Positions 30,655 to 40,503 of a stretch of DNA of 64,000 nucleotides are shown in pieces. The notes beneath the pieces were generated by a model. That model ran no database searches and was not told the DNA's origin. It was given only the letters and a program-made list of their open reading frames with translations. The stretch is from Gammaproteobacteria bacterium (GTDB taxonomy: Bacteria > Pseudomonadota > Gammaproteobacteria > Pseudomonadales > Azotimanducaceae). A program made the translations under genes and the position numbers. Each line of letters opens with the position of its first letter. Position 1 is the stretch's first letter. The stretch lies in the NCBI GenBank assembly GCA_021773565.1, contig JAJFJZ010000020.1, positions 186,001 through 250,000 on the forward strand, written 5' to 3'.

Positions 30655-32138
30655 TGACAATGCAATTACACGCCTTTAATTACTCTGCCCTTAATTCGGG
30701 GCAAAAGGTAGCGGTCAAATATTTTATGGCAGCAATGGTTTTGTTTGCTGCCCAGATCGCGTTCGGAATAATTGCGGGCCTGCAGTTCATTTTTCCGGAT
30801 CTGTTTTTTGGCGTGCTCGACTTCAGCGTCGTACGCATGGTGCATATCAACGCAATGATCGTATGGATGTTATTCGGCTTTCTTGGTTCCGTCTACTGGC
30901 TGATTGAAGATGAATCCGGGGCTGAGCTGGTGGGTGCAAAACTTGCTAATTTTACTTTCTGGATATTTCTTCTCGCCGTAACTATTGTGGTTTTGGTTTA
31001 TCTTTTTGTTCAAATCGGCCCAGGAAAAATTGAATCCATCTGGTTCATCAATGAAGGCCGGGAATACATAGAAGCGCCACGATGGGCAGACATCGGCATT
31101 GTTGCTTGCATGCTGGTGTTTTTTTACAACACCGCGGCTACCTTCCTTAAGGGAAAATGGAGCGGCATCTCGGGCGTGTTAGTACTGGATCTGATAGCGC
31201 TGGCCGGTCTTTACATGGCTGGTATGTTTTACGTGACCAATATCTCTGTCGACCAACACTGGTGGTGGTGGGTTATTCATCTGTGGGTAGAAGCAACCTG
31301 GGAAGTACTCGTGGGTTGCGTTATGGCATGGGGACTGATTAAAACCTTAGGTGCACGCAGGAAGATTGTAACCACGTGGCTGTATATTGAAGTTGCCCTG
31401 ATGTTCGGCTCAGGAATCCTGGGCCTCGGTCACCACTACTTCTGGATAGGCACACCGGAGTACTGGTTAACTATTGGCGGCTTCTTTTCCGCTCTCGAGC
31501 CTATCCCGCTGGTAGCAATGGTAGTGCACTCAGTGTATGACGCAGGCAGCCATGGTTTTAAAAGCACAAATCATCCAGCACTTGCCTGGCTAATTGCACA
31601 TGCCTTTGGCAATTTTCTGGGCGGTGGTGTGTGGGGGTTTATGCACACACTGCCCCAGATTAATCTTTACACGCATGGCACACAATGGACTGCATCGCAC
31701 GGGCATCTGGCGTTCTTTGGAGCCTACGCTACCATCATTATCGCTGTGATATATATCGCAATTCAGCGTGCTCGTGGAGACGTATGGATGTCCTCGGACA
31801 TCGCAGGTGGATGGAGGTGGAAATGGGCGCTTGGCCTGCTTAATGCAGGGGTCATGGGAATGACTATGGCACTTCTGGTTTCAGGCTATGAACAGGCCTT
31901 TACTGAACGTGCACTGGGAGGATCCACCTGGACCGCATACTTTGCTGCACAAAATGCCGCGTGGTTTGTGCAGGGGATGAACTGGAGAGCAATTTTCGGA
32001 TTCGTAACTGCCGCCGGCCTTGTACTGTTGTTATGGGACATGATGGTAATCGGACGCGGAGACAGTCGTGATATTCAGGAGTTGAACACCGGCCACGCCG
32101 ATGACAACTCTGACACCGGGGCAATCCTGGCTACGTAA
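30654..32138 (+). CDS. norB: Nitric oxide reductase subunit B (catalytic)
   Basis: This 494-residue membrane protein of the heme-copper oxidase superfamily reduces nitric oxide to nitrous oxide. About 12 membrane helices are present. The histidine-rich motifs are visible: V-R-M-V-H-I-N (low-spin heme), H-W-W-W-W-V-I-H-L-W-V-E-A-T-W-E with the family's glutamates, G-L-G-H-H-Y-F-W-I-G, and H-G-H-L-A-F-F-G. Length and motifs fit the cytochrome-c-dependent cNor rather than quinol-dependent qNor, in agreement with the adjacent norC. No norD or norQ follows. Confidence 0.95.
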   Translation: MTMQLHAFNYSALNSGQKVAVKYFMAAMVLFAAQIAFGIIAGLQFIFPDLFFGVLDFSVVRMVHINAMIVWMLFGFLGSVYWLIEDESGAELVGAKLANFTFWIFLLAVTIVVLVYLFVQIGPGKIESIWFINEGREYIEAPRWADIGIVACMLVFFYNTAATFLKGKWSGISGVLVLDLIALAGLYMAGMFYVTNISVDQHWWWWVIHLWVEATWEVLVGCVMAWGLIKTLGARRKIVTTWLYIEVALMFGSGILGLGHHYFWIGTPEYWLTIGGFFSALEPIPLVAMVVHSVYDAGSHGFKSTNHPALAWLIAHAFGNFLGGGVWGFMHTLPQINLYTHGTQWTASHGHLAFFGAYATIIIAVIYIAIQRARGDVWMSSDIAGGWRWKWALGLLNAGVMGMTMALLVSGYEQAFTERALGGSTWTAYFAAQNAAWFVQGMNWRAIFGFVTAAGLVLLLWDMMVIGRGDSRDIQELNTGHADDNSDTGAILAT

Positions 32139-32157
32139 ACCAGCAACAAGTTAACAA

Positions 32158-32178
32158 GGGCACCAGACAAGGGTGCCC
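32158..32178 (+). terminator. 7-bp hairpin between norB and the cytochrome c gene
   Basis: The arms GGGCACC (32158-32164) and GGTGCCC (32172-32178) enclose a 7-base loop. No T-run follows, and the next gene's ribosome site begins a few bases later. It may lower readthrough or shield the norCB message 3' end. Confidence 0.35.
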
Positions 32179-32193
32179 GCTCAGGAGACATTC

Positions 32194-32508
32194 ATGAAAC
32201 TATTTGCCTTAAGCCTCGTGCTAACCGCCCTTACTGCCTCTGCCGGGGTAGCCGCATCCGGGGATCCCTCAGAGGGCGCAAAGAAAGCAGCACTGTGTGG
32301 AGCATGCCACAGCCCTAACGGAATAAGTATCAACCCACTTTGGCCTAATCTGGCCGGACAGAAGGCTGCTTACCTTAGCAAACAAATAAAAATGTTCAGA
32401 GATGGGGAACGAATCGAGCCAACCATGCAACCCTTTGTAGTAAATTTAACGGACGAGGAGATTGAAGACTTGGCCGCGCACTTCGCAAACCTGACCCCCT
32501 GCCCCTAA
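32194..32508 (+). CDS. Small periplasmic cytochrome c (c553/c4-half type)
   Basis: This 104-residue protein has a signal peptide ending in G-V-A-A and one heme site C-G-A-C-H. The run P-N-L-A-G-Q-K-A-A-Y-L-S-K-Q, then the axial Met in T-M-Q, is the class I c553/c4-like pattern. The ATG at 32194 has AGGAGA upstream and replaces a longer GTG frame. Its place after norB suggests that it donates electrons to NorCB or NirS. Confidence 0.88.
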   Translation: MKLFALSLVLTALTASAGVAASGDPSEGAKKAALCGACHSPNGISINPLWPNLAGQKAAYLSKQIKMFRDGERIEPTMQPFVVNLTDEEIEDLAAHFANLTPCP

Positions 32509-32517
32509 ACCCCCTTG

Positions 32518-32560
32518 CCGGTTAAATTGCCCTGAACCGGGCCTGTACAATACGGGCCCG
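32518..32560. terminator. Overlapping hairpins after the nor operon
   Basis: CCGGTT (32518-32523) pairs with AACCGG (32535-32540), and CGGGCC (32538-32543) pairs with GGCCCG (32555-32560). The two stems share bases and exclude each other. They lie between the stop of the cytochrome gene and the convergent stop at 32574. A bidirectional terminator is plausible, though there is no T-run. Confidence 0.4.
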
Positions 32561-32573
32561 CGAGGCATAAGAA

Positions 32574-33746
32574 TTACTTGTTGTAAATTATCTTTTCACC
32601 GCTAAACAGTTTTGTTGAGGCGAACAGCATCACACCACTCAAAACCAGTGCCGATAGCGCAGACGCAGCATACTGCCAAACTTCGGTCGACTTGCTACTC
32701 ATTACATTTTCCATCAGGGTCTGTTGACTAAATCCGGGTATCAAATAGGTCCAGCTACCTTCTATCGGACTAAATTGATTTATCATAAAGGGCACCATTG
32801 GTAGCAGGATGGCAAAACCCATATAGGACTGTGCATCTTTAAAGGACTTGGCAAACGTTGCCATGGTGATCAATAGGGAACTGGCAAACAATGCCAGTGG
32901 TAGCATCACCAGAGACAGCGATACCATTACCGATAACTCCGGTTTGAAGGTAATGCCCATCTCCTCCAGCGGCACCAGAGACATCACGTAGAAACTGAAC
33001 ATCAGGGTAACAATACTGCCCACCGCGGCAAGCGTGCTTGCAGATAACCATTTTCCAAGCACCACGCTACTGCGTTTCACGGGATTAACCAGTAAAGCCT
33101 CAATACTAAATCGCTCTCTTTCACCAGCGGTGGAATCAATCGCAAGTCCCATTCCACAGACGAATGCTGAGAGTATTACAAACAGCGGAATAAATTTTAG
33201 TGCACTGGCGGAGCGGTCCTCCTTACTCGCCATATCCATCTCCCTGACTTCCAGGGCATCCAATATGCCGGGTGCTACACCCCGTGCCATTAACCGCATG
33301 GCACCTATCGTGCGGGCATACGCCTCAATCATTCTTTCTGCGCGCCGGTATTCCGCCCTGGCAGTCTGTCGAGAACTGTCACTGAACAGTTTGATACTTA
33401 CCGGTTTGGATCTTGAGAATCGACTCGCATAGTTTTCGGGAATTAGCATAACCAGATTATAGGTTTTGTCCCTGATAGCCTGTTCTGCATCCCCTTCAAA
33501 TTCCACAATCTTCACGTTTCTCTGGCGCATGTACTCAACCAGATCAGGGGCGTTGGATGCACCGGCTATCATGAGCTCGGTTTCCTTCAGATCTTCACGC
33601 AGATCGATCATTGCGTTAAACAAGAAATAGATCATAAGGGGAGAAAACAGTGGTATGACGATAGCTGTAAAAATAGCCCTTTTGTCACGAATGCCATCGA
33701 GTAACTCTTTTCTGTAGACGATGTTCATCTGGCGAATGCTGATCAT
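32574..33746 (-). CDS. ABC-2 type exporter permease (NatB-like)
   Basis: This 390-residue membrane protein has one N-terminal helix (about 20-42), a large extracytoplasmic domain (about 45-195) and five or so helices in the C-terminal half. That is the layout of NatB/YhaP-type ABC-2 permeases. The stretch G-E-R-E-R-F-S-I-E-A-L-L-V-N-P-V is the typical coupling segment. Its ATG overlaps the stop of the ATPase gene (ATGA). The exported substrate is unknown; the family includes sodium and drug exporters. Confidence 0.85.
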   Translation of the reverse strand: MISIRQMNIVYRKELLDGIRDKRAIFTAIVIPLFSPLMIYFLFNAMIDLREDLKETELMIAGASNAPDLVEYMRQRNVKIVEFEGDAEQAIRDKTYNLVMLIPENYASRFSRSKPVSIKLFSDSSRQTARAEYRRAERMIEAYARTIGAMRLMARGVAPGILDALEVREMDMASKEDRSASALKFIPLFVILSAFVCGMGLAIDSTAGERERFSIEALLVNPVKRSSVVLGKWLSASTLAAVGSIVTLMFSFYVMSLVPLEEMGITFKPELSVMVSLSLVMLPLALFASSLLITMATFAKSFKDAQSYMGFAILLPMVPFMINQFSPIEGSWTYLIPGFSQQTLMENVMSSKSTEVWQYAASALSALVLSGVMLFASTKLFSGEKIIYNK

Positions 33747-34468
33747 CGCGGCGAGCCCTCAGCCAGTTTTACAAAGGCATCTTCCAGATTCTGGCAGCCA
33801 CTCTTATCGCGAATAGCATCCGGGCTACCGTGAGCAACCACACAGCCCGCAGCCACGATGACAATTTGATCACATAAACTGCTGACTTCATGCATTTGAT
33901 GAGAAGAAAACAAAACCGCTTTTCGCTCCGACTTCAGGCGCATGATCATTTCTCTCACACTGCGTGTAGTCATTACATCAAGTCCGTTTGTTGGTTCATC
34001 CAACAGAATATTTCCAGGATCATGCACCAGGGCACGTGCGAGACAAACTTTCATGCGCTCGCCCTGTGAAAACCCTTCGGTGCGTCGGTGTGCGATACCC
34101 TGCATATCCAGAGTATCAATCAAACCCGCTGTGTTCCTCTCCAGTTGATCTTCGCCAAGACCTTGCAACCTGCCAAAGTAGTGTATGTGTTCTACCGCAG
34201 TAAGCCGAGGATAAAGCCCCAGTGTATCTGGCAACACACCAATTCTGCTTTGCGTTTCAAGACGATTTTTTTCCACGGAAAAACCATCAATCAAGGCCGT
34301 GCCAGCATCAGCCTGCATCAGGCCATACAGCACTCGCAAGGTCGTAGACTTCCCCGCTCCGTTAGGACCCAGCAGCCCCGTTACTTCTCCATCTCTCGCG
34401 GTAAAACTAACATCCCTTACCGCAGACACTTCACCAAAACTTTTTTTCAAGCCATTTACTTCAATCAC
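33743..34468 (-). CDS. ABC transporter ATP-binding protein (NatA-like)
   Basis: This 241-residue ATPase has Walker A G-P-N-G-A-G-K-S-T-T, the signature F-S-Q-G-E-R-M-K-V, and Walker B N-I-L-L-D-E-P-T-N-G-L-D. The GTG at 34468 is chosen because GAAGGAG lies just upstream and the protein then starts with the normal I-E-V-N-G-L-K-K. A longer frame reading back to 34645 lies inside the hydrolase gene. It overlaps the end of that gene by 8 bases, so the hydrolase, ATPase and permease are coupled. Confidence 0.9.
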   Translation of the reverse strand: MIEVNGLKKSFGEVSAVRDVSFTARDGEVTGLLGPNGAGKSTTLRVLYGLMQADAGTALIDGFSVEKNRLETQSRIGVLPDTLGLYPRLTAVEHIHYFGRLQGLGEDQLERNTAGLIDTLDMQGIAHRRTEGFSQGERMKVCLARALVHDPGNILLDEPTNGLDVMTTRSVREMIMRLKSERKAVLFSSHQMHEVSSLCDQIVIVAAGCVVAHGSPDAIRDKSGCQNLEDAFVKLAEGSPR

Positions 34469-36047
34469 CGCCCGGAACTCCTTCTCGTAGTACCGGGCCT
34501 GATGGATTAAAGAAGAAAGCAGGCCTTCGGATGTCGGCAACACAAGTTGCGTCCAGTGTCTGTGAACCCGGGTTGGCGACAAATTCAGCGACAAGCTCTG
34601 GCATACAGCCAAAAGCCCAGGTTCCATGGCCAACATTGGGCACAATGATGTGGCGGGAATTAACCAGCGTAAGTGCTGCCTCTTCGCCCCATACCGGAGG
34701 TGTTACAGGATCCAGCTCTCCGGAAGTAAGCAATACCGGTACATCGCTGTGTACAGCGCGAAAATAATCCATTGAGACCGCTGTTGTGGGCCAGAAATCA
34801 CATACGTCGTCCATAGACTCTATCAGGCTGCCCCGGAAAAATTTATAGCCGGGTTCAGCAGGGTCCACTGGCATGGTCCTGGAAAAATCTTCCCCACACA
34901 GCACTGAATATTGCATTCCGGTGCTCATGCCCATGGTTTGCGGATCAAACATTGCGCCGATTGCACTCAGAATTTTGTAATTACCCTTATAGGCTTCTTC
35001 AACCGCCAAAGGCAAAAGCGTTGACAGGTCTCGACTGTACAGAACCAGGCGTAATATGGAAGCCACGGTATCTGCATAGATAGTTACCGCTTCATCTTCA
35101 CCAGTAATCGCATTGACTACAACCGTGCTATGGGGATTTTCACGCAACCCAGACAAGAGACTTTCGAGGTGTTCACGCAACAGCGGAAACTGTTGGTGAC
35201 ATTCATTATTTTGCTCACACTGCCGAATTGTGCCCGAAAGTGCATTCTCTGCATCGCGAATAAAATATGCTGGCAGGCTACGTGTCAGTGGCACGACTCC
35301 GTCGATAACCACACTTCTCACGGTTCGCTCATACCTGCGCAAATACACCAGCGCAGCACGGGTGCCATAGGACACACCCATGAGGTTAATCTTTTGATGC
35401 CCCAATGCATCACGCAGCTGATTCAGATCGTCCATTGCATTGCCGGTACCATAAAATTCAGGATTTGCTTCGTAGCCGGACAAACAGGTTTTCATTTGCT
35501 GATTCTGTAAGTGGGTCAGTTCGTCAAATGACATATTCAGAATGTTCAGGTTTTCATAATCCGGATCACAATCCAGCGGACTGGACAATCCTGTACCCCG
35601 CTGGTCAACCAACACAACGTCTCTATCCTTTACCAATTCATCAAGTCTGTACAATAGCGGCGGATAAGCCTCAGTAGCCGCTTGCCCGGGACCTCCGGCG
35701 AGCATGAAAATGGGATCTGGTCTGGCAAGCGCCTTGGTGGCGGGAATGAGCATTACATGCAGTTTTATTTTGCGGCCACTCCCTGACGCCCGGTCTTCCC
35801 AGACCTCAAACCAGCCACACTTCGCGCGTGCCACCAGAGCGTCAGCCGCCGGACTCGTGGGCAATGGACATTCGCTGGATTCAACTACCGACTCAAACGG
35901 GATGCTGGATGCAAGCAGTTCTTCTGCCACAACGGCTTTTAGTGCTAACAGTTGCATTGACAAAACCACAACAATAGGCAGTAACAAATTACTGTATGAG
36001 GATTCTTGCCAAACGTCCCTGTTACTTCTCATACCGCTACTTTCCAT
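34461..36047 (-). CDS. Exported alpha/beta hydrolase, tripeptidyl-aminopeptidase type
   Basis: This protein of about 528 residues has a signal peptide (hydrophobic L-L-L-P-I-V-V-V-L-S-M-Q-L-L-A-L) and an alpha/beta hydrolase fold with the nucleophile elbow G-V-S-Y-G-T-R, the oxyanion region L-A-G-G-P-G-Q-A-A, and a C-terminal TAP-like domain (T-S-G-E-L-D-P-V-T-P-P, then G-H-G-T-W). The ATG at 36047 is preferred over a TTG at 36074; 36032 is also possible. Such enzymes release short peptides in the periplasm. It leads the operon with the ABC exporter. Confidence 0.82.
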   Translation of the reverse strand: MESSGMRSNRDVWQESSYSNLLLPIVVVLSMQLLALKAVVAEELLASSIPFESVVESSECPLPTSPAADALVARAKCGWFEVWEDRASGSGRKIKLHVMLIPATKALARPDPIFMLAGGPGQAATEAYPPLLYRLDELVKDRDVVLVDQRGTGLSSPLDCDPDYENLNILNMSFDELTHLQNQQMKTCLSGYEANPEFYGTGNAMDDLNQLRDALGHQKINLMGVSYGTRAALVYLRRYERTVRSVVIDGVVPLTRSLPAYFIRDAENALSGTIRQCEQNNECHQQFPLLREHLESLLSGLRENPHSTVVVNAITGEDEAVTIYADTVASILRLVLYSRDLSTLLPLAVEEAYKGNYKILSAIGAMFDPQTMGMSTGMQYSVLCGEDFSRTMPVDPAEPGYKFFRGSLIESMDDVCDFWPTTAVSMDYFRAVHSDVPVLLTSGELDPVTPPVWGEEAALTLVNSRHIIVPNVGHGTWAFGCMPELVAEFVANPGSQTLDATCVADIRRPAFFFNPSGPVLREGVPGGD

Positions 36048-36116
36048 GCCCAAGTCAGTCTTTCCTGTGCACAATAGTAACGTAAAAAGCGGTCTGGCTA
36101 TGTAAACAAAGTACGA

Positions 36117-37043
36117 TCAGTTCTCAAAATTTCCACGGTGTGAAGCCTGGATGCGTTGTTGAACATGTTCTCCTGCTGTTATGGGCGGATACTGAGCCGG
36201 CTTATCCCCCCTAATGCAGCTTTTCAAAACGGACACAGAAGTTGCGCTATCCGGATCGACAAACATGACCACTGAAAACCGCTCCTTTTGACCGATTTTG
36301 GGCTTTACACGGTGTAAAGTGGACTTGTAGGCGCCATTCGTCCACCGCTCAAGCAAATCGCCGGAGTTCATCACGATTGCGGAATCGATATAATCAACCG
36401 CTTGCCATTGATTGTTCTTGTCCATCACTTCCAGCCCACCCACATCATCCTGAAACAGCAGGGTGAGCATGCCATAGTCGGTGTGTGCGCCCGCGCCCAA
36501 CTGTTGCGGTGCTACCTTGTCTATCCCGCACGCTGGATAATATAGCAGGCGCAAACTCACATTTTCGCCATTGTGATGCTTTACAAAAAAATCCGGCTCA
36601 AGCCCAAGGTTGCTTGCCATAACCCTCTGAACCTTATATGCACCTTCCAGGCAAGCCTGGTAAAAGGTGAGCATTAAATCTCTGAATTCTGTAGAGGGCC
36701 AGCGTTTATCGTCTATCGCATGTCGCGACAAGTTTCGCATGGTAAAGGTTTCCTTGATGTCGGCGGGTTTATCAGGATCCAGATGTTCCTCGCACAAGCC
36801 CTGATAACCGAAGTTTTCTGCCGCAGACACATATGCGCTGGCAGCCTTGATAGCCGGATCACCGGTGAAAAATTCCCGACTGCTTGCAAATACCTGTTGC
36901 AATAGTCGCCCGTCAATCCCCAGATTGATAATTGACATAAAGCCAATTTCAGAAAGCGCCTTATCAATCTCGTTACCAATCGATACAAAGCTTTCGGAAC
37001 GCTTCCCGTTAAAACTGGAGAAATCAATGACCGGTACTTTCAT
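36117..37043 (-). CDS. 2-oxoglutarate/Fe(II) dioxygenase, isopenicillin-N-synthase family
   Basis: This 308-residue cytoplasmic enzyme has the iron triad His187-x-Asp189 (A-H-T-D-Y-G) and His244 (T-L-H-R-V), with Arg255 in R-F-S-V binding 2-oxoglutarate. The N-terminal DIOX_N segment begins V-P-V-I-D-F-S-S. Bacterial members of this family oxidise amino acids, purines or small metabolites; the substrate is unknown here. It starts directly after the transporter stop, so the transporter may bring in its substrate or a related compound. Confidence 0.88.
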   Translation of the reverse strand: MKVPVIDFSSFNGKRSESFVSIGNEIDKALSEIGFMSIINLGIDGRLLQQVFASSREFFTGDPAIKAASAYVSAAENFGYQGLCEEHLDPDKPADIKETFTMRNLSRHAIDDKRWPSTEFRDLMLTFYQACLEGAYKVQRVMASNLGLEPDFFVKHHNGENVSLRLLYYPACGIDKVAPQQLGAGAHTDYGMLTLLFQDDVGGLEVMDKNNQWQAVDYIDSAIVMNSGDLLERWTNGAYKSTLHRVKPKIGQKERFSVVMFVDPDSATSVSVLKSCIRGDKPAQYPPITAGEHVQQRIQASHRGNFEN

Positions 37044-37044
37044 A

Positions 37045-38409
37045 TCAGTTCAATTCCTTTAGGGCAGCACCTTCCAAATTTACACGTTTTTCAGCACGCC
37101 ACGTCAGAGCAAGAAGTAACATCGACAACACACAAGCAGCAATTATAATAACAAATCCGGCATCCCAGCCAAACCGGTCTACAACAGCACCAATCAAAAT
37201 ACTGGCCGTCACCGCGCCCCCTACGTAACCAAACAATCCCGTAAAGCCTGCTGCTGTACCGGCCGCCTTTTTAGGCGCCAAATCCAGTGCATGTAATCCA
37301 ATCAACATCACCGGTCCATAGATAAAAAAGCCGATGCCAATGAGCATCGCCACATCTACTCCGGGATTACCCGGTGGGTTCAACCAGTAGACAATAACGC
37401 ATACCATAGTCAGGAACATGAACAAAACTGCCGCCGGTGCGCGCCGCCCCTTAAATACCGCGTCTGATAACCAGCCACATATCAGTGTTCCGGGAATGCC
37501 CGCCCATTCGTAAAAAGCATAAGCCCAACTGGAGTTGTCAAAGGAAAATGCTTTCTCTTCGCTCAAATAGGTAGGTGCCCAATCCAGCACACCATAACGC
37601 ACCAGATATACAAAGGCATTCGCCACCGCAATCATCCACAATATTCTGTTATTCAAGACGTATTTAAAAAAGATATCCCTGGCTGAAAATTCTGTTTCAT
37701 GCATTTCGCTATAGCCAAAACTCTTTGGGTAATCGTTTTTGTGTTTCTCTATAGGTGGCAGGCCCTGGGACTGGGGTGTGTCTCTTACCAGCAGATAAAC
37801 AAAAAGTGCCACAACCAGAGCAAAAATTCCGTGGAAGTACAAAATCGAATGCCAGTCCGCAAATATCGCCATACCGAGTATTGCAATGGGACCCACCATT
37901 CCACCACCGATGTTGTGCGCCACATTCCACACAGCCATCTTGGTGCCCCGCTCACTCGGGGAAAACCAGTGCACCATCACCCTGCCGCTGGGTGGCCAGC
38001 CCATACCCTGAAACCAGCCGTTTATTAGCAAGAGAGTAAACATGATGCCTACAGAGCTGGTTGCAAATGGGATTGTGCCCATTGCAATAAGGATCAAAGC
38101 TGAAACAACCAGACCAATTGACATGAAAACACGCGCATTACTGCGATCAGAAACGCTACCCATAATAAATTTGGACAGGCCATACGCTATTGAAACTCCG
38201 GACAGTGCAAAACCCATATCTGTTTTGGTGTATCCCTGCTCAATGAGGTAGGGGATCGCCAATGTGAAGTTTTTGCGCACCAGGTAATAACCGGCATAAC
38301 CCACAAATATTCCGATAAACACCTGCCATCTAAGGCGTGTATAGTTACTATGCGTTTCGTTTTCGGTAACTGCTTCGCGGTGGGCGGCAGGTTTTAGAAT
38401 TCCAATCAT
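37045..38409 (-). CDS. Major facilitator transporter, organophosphate:phosphate antiporter (GlpT/UhpT) family
   Basis: This 454-residue protein has 12 predicted membrane helices. The N-terminal [11 protein letters not shown] and the loop [10 protein letters not shown] are the OPA family signature. Known members exchange glycerol-3-phosphate or hexose phosphates for phosphate across the inner membrane. The substrate cannot be fixed by eye. It heads a two-gene operon with the dioxygenase. Confidence 0.88.
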   Translation of the reverse strand: MIGILKPAAHREAVTENETHSNYTRLRWQVFIGIFVGYAGYYLVRKNFTLAIPYLIEQGYTKTDMGFALSGVSIAYGLSKFIMGSVSDRSNARVFMSIGLVVSALILIAMGTIPFATSSVGIMFTLLLINGWFQGMGWPPSGRVMVHWFSPSERGTKMAVWNVAHNIGGGMVGPIAILGMAIFADWHSILYFHGIFALVVALFVYLLVRDTPQSQGLPPIEKHKNDYPKSFGYSEMHETEFSARDIFFKYVLNNRILWMIAVANAFVYLVRYGVLDWAPTYLSEEKAFSFDNSSWAYAFYEWAGIPGTLICGWLSDAVFKGRRAPAAVLFMFLTMVCVIVYWLNPPGNPGVDVAMLIGIGFFIYGPVMLIGLHALDLAPKKAAGTAAGFTGLFGYVGGAVTASILIGAVVDRFGWDAGFVIIIAACVLSMLLLALTWRAEKRVNLEGAALKELN

Positions 38410-38509
38410 CTTTGGATAGTTTCTACTTTTTATTGATAGAACAAGACTAACCCACGCTAACGTATTCTGGAAAGCGCATTATTGGATACGATCTGGAGGA
38501 AAGTTGGAA

Positions 38510-39016
38510 ATGCAATCAAAAGCATGCAGAAGCAGCGCAAAAGTACTGGTAATTATCTGCAGTTTGGTATTGTGCGCTTCAAGTCTCGCCCAGTATTCAC
38601 AAGCGGTCGACAATCGTTCATATAACCTGGGAATAGTGGGCGCGTTTTCTGAAGTAGTACGTCTTGGGGTAAAAAAGCTTGCGCTTTCCGAAGTAATGCA
38701 ACCCGGGGATATGGACGCCTTCTATGCCGATGCAAAAGTAGTTACCGATAGAAATGGCGTTCAGTTGTACCGCGAGGCTGATTTACTTGTTAGTGACCTC
38801 TATCCTGCCGATGTTGCACTTGGCCTGCACGTATTACTCATCTATACCGGAGACACACTTGACCGCTATCTGGCTTTAAAGGCAGACAAATCCAGATTAG
38901 TTAACTCAGGTGCATATACGGGTCGTGCTCGACGCGAGATCGCAGTGCGTTTCGGACAACTGCTTAGCTATCCAATGCCAGTAATTGAAGAATTAATTGG
39001 GACCCAACAAAAATGA
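38510..39016 (+). CDS. Exported protein of unknown function
   Basis: This 168-residue protein has a signal peptide (hydrophobic V-L-V-I-I-C-S-L-V-L-C-A-S-S-L-A) followed by a soluble domain of mixed helices and strands. I recognise no family. A GGAGGA lies nine bases before the ATG at 38510; a TTG at 38504 is too close to it. It is divergent from the GlpT-like gene and stands alone. Confidence 0.6.
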   Translation: MQSKACRSSAKVLVIICSLVLCASSLAQYSQAVDNRSYNLGIVGAFSEVVRLGVKKLALSEVMQPGDMDAFYADAKVVTDRNGVQLYREADLLVSDLYPADVALGLHVLLIYTGDTLDRYLALKADKSRLVNSGAYTGRARREIAVRFGQLLSYPMPVIEELIGTQQK

Positions 39017-39060
39017 TCCAACGCGCTGTTAACTAGCATTTTTCGTGATTATACTTTTCC

Positions 39061-39438
39061 CTAATCCGCGATTGCAGGGGATAAAAACCACAACACAGCG
39101 GCCACCAGGAACAATGCGGGCACGTCGCCTATCAAGTGACCATGCTCCATTGAATCCCCAAGTGCCTGAATCGCCATAATGCCAGCGTGTACAATACTCG
39201 ACCAGATAGTAAAGGAAATGAGGCTGGCGTTTGCACCGGGATCCTTTGCTGCCCTGATAAGGAAAATACCAAGCACCGCGTACACACCACAAATCATCTG
39301 TAAGTAGTAAGCACCCTGCCCGCCATGCCAGACCCAGCCGGCCGGCCACAGCACTCCCAGTGGATAAACGAGTAAAAAGATTACGCCAAATACCACTAGC
39401 GCTATTTTCATGAATTTATCTTTCTGTACTTCATTCAT
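39061..39438 (-). CDS. Four-helix small membrane protein
   Basis: This 125-residue protein has four hydrophobic segments that cover most of its length. Polar or aromatic residues (H-G-G-Q-G-A-Y-Y near residue 39, and V-H-A-G-I-M near 83) lie inside them, a pattern also seen in the DUF6632-type small membrane proteins; I am not sure of that call. The ATG at 39438 has GGAG seven bases upstream and is better than the TTG at 39459. Function unknown. Confidence 0.6.
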   Translation of the reverse strand: MNEVQKDKFMKIALVVFGVIFLLVYPLGVLWPAGWVWHGGQGAYYLQMICGVYAVLGIFLIRAAKDPGANASLISFTIWSSIVHAGIMAIQALGDSMEHGHLIGDVPALFLVAAVLWFLSPAIAD

Positions 39439-39537
39439 AAGCGGTCTCCAAATCGACAATTATCAGTAAACCGTATCAGGGTGGTATTCACAAATAAAGG
39501 CGGCATACTTCTATCGATTGTACAACCTGGAGTTGAA

Positions 39538-40449
39538 ATGAAAATATCTGTCGAATTTCCGAGTGTGGTCTACCGTGAAGGCGGCGCAGGTGTATCAAAA
39601 CTTGCCAGTGCAATTGAATCCATCGGATTCGACGAACTGGATATGTTCGATCATGTCGTTATGGGCTACCCCACCAAAACGAGAGGTGCACCGATTTATC
39701 CCCCAAAGATGCCAATTCTGGAAGCATTGATGACCCTGGGTTATATCGCTAACGCGACCTCAACCATAGCCTTGGGAACTGAAGTTCTTGTGTTACCCCA
39801 ACGCCAACCCGTATTAGTTGCAAAACAAATCTCAACCCTGGATACCTTGTCCGGGGGGCGCATGCGACTGGGTGTTGGTGTGGGTTGGCAGGCTTCAGAG
39901 TATGAGGCGCTGGGCGAAGATTTTTCCACGCGCGGAGCGCGAATGGATGAGGCTATAGCGCTCATGCGCGCCTGCTGGTCGGAAGAAATAATCGATTTTC
40001 AGGGCACATACTATCAGTGCGACAGTATTGCCATGGAACCAAAACCGCCCCAGGGGGCCGATCTGCCAATATGGATTGGAGGTACTTCTGAACGGGCACT
40101 TCGGCGGGTAGGTGAGATGGGCAATGGCTGGATGTCTGTGGGAAACATTGATGCCGGGGGATTTAAGACTGCACGTGCAAAAATTAGGGAATATGCACAA
40201 AAATGTGACCGTAATCCCGAGCACATCCAGTATCAGTCCATGTTGGGTGCACCTCCAACTGAAGCAAAGGGCAAGGCCTTTTATGCTGACCTGGATGCTG
40301 TGGCAGCGACTGCAGCAAGCCTTGCTGAAATGGAATTTGACTGGTTAGCGGTAAATGCCACGGCGGTTTTTCAATCCGGGGCCAAAAACCTGGACCAGTT
40401 GATTGATGCGCTGTCTTCGGTGCACCAACGTATACGGTCAGTAAGCTAA
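39538..40449 (+). CDS. Luciferase-like (LLM class) flavin- or F420-dependent oxidoreductase
   Basis: This 303-residue TIM-barrel enzyme has A-T-S-T-I-A-L-G-T-E-V-L-V-L-P-Q-R, then L-D-T-L-S-G-G-R-M-R-L-G-V-G-V-G-W, the core signature of bacterial luciferase-like monooxygenases and F420-dependent reductases. The ATG at 39538 has GGAG six bases upstream. Substrate and cofactor (FMN or F420) are not evident; F420 would be unusual here unless made elsewhere. It precedes the VOC gene by 54 bases. Confidence 0.85.
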   Translation: MKISVEFPSVVYREGGAGVSKLASAIESIGFDELDMFDHVVMGYPTKTRGAPIYPPKMPILEALMTLGYIANATSTIALGTEVLVLPQRQPVLVAKQISTLDTLSGGRMRLGVGVGWQASEYEALGEDFSTRGARMDEAIALMRACWSEEIIDFQGTYYQCDSIAMEPKPPQGADLPIWIGGTSERALRRVGEMGNGWMSVGNIDAGGFKTARAKIREYAQKCDRNPEHIQYQSMLGAPPTEAKGKAFYADLDAVAATAASLAEMEFDWLAVNATAVFQSGAKNLDQLIDALSSVHQRIRSVS

Positions 40450-40503
40450 TCACCCCGGTCACAAATAGACAACAGCGTGAGGTCCAAACCCAGGAGACAA
40501 ACC

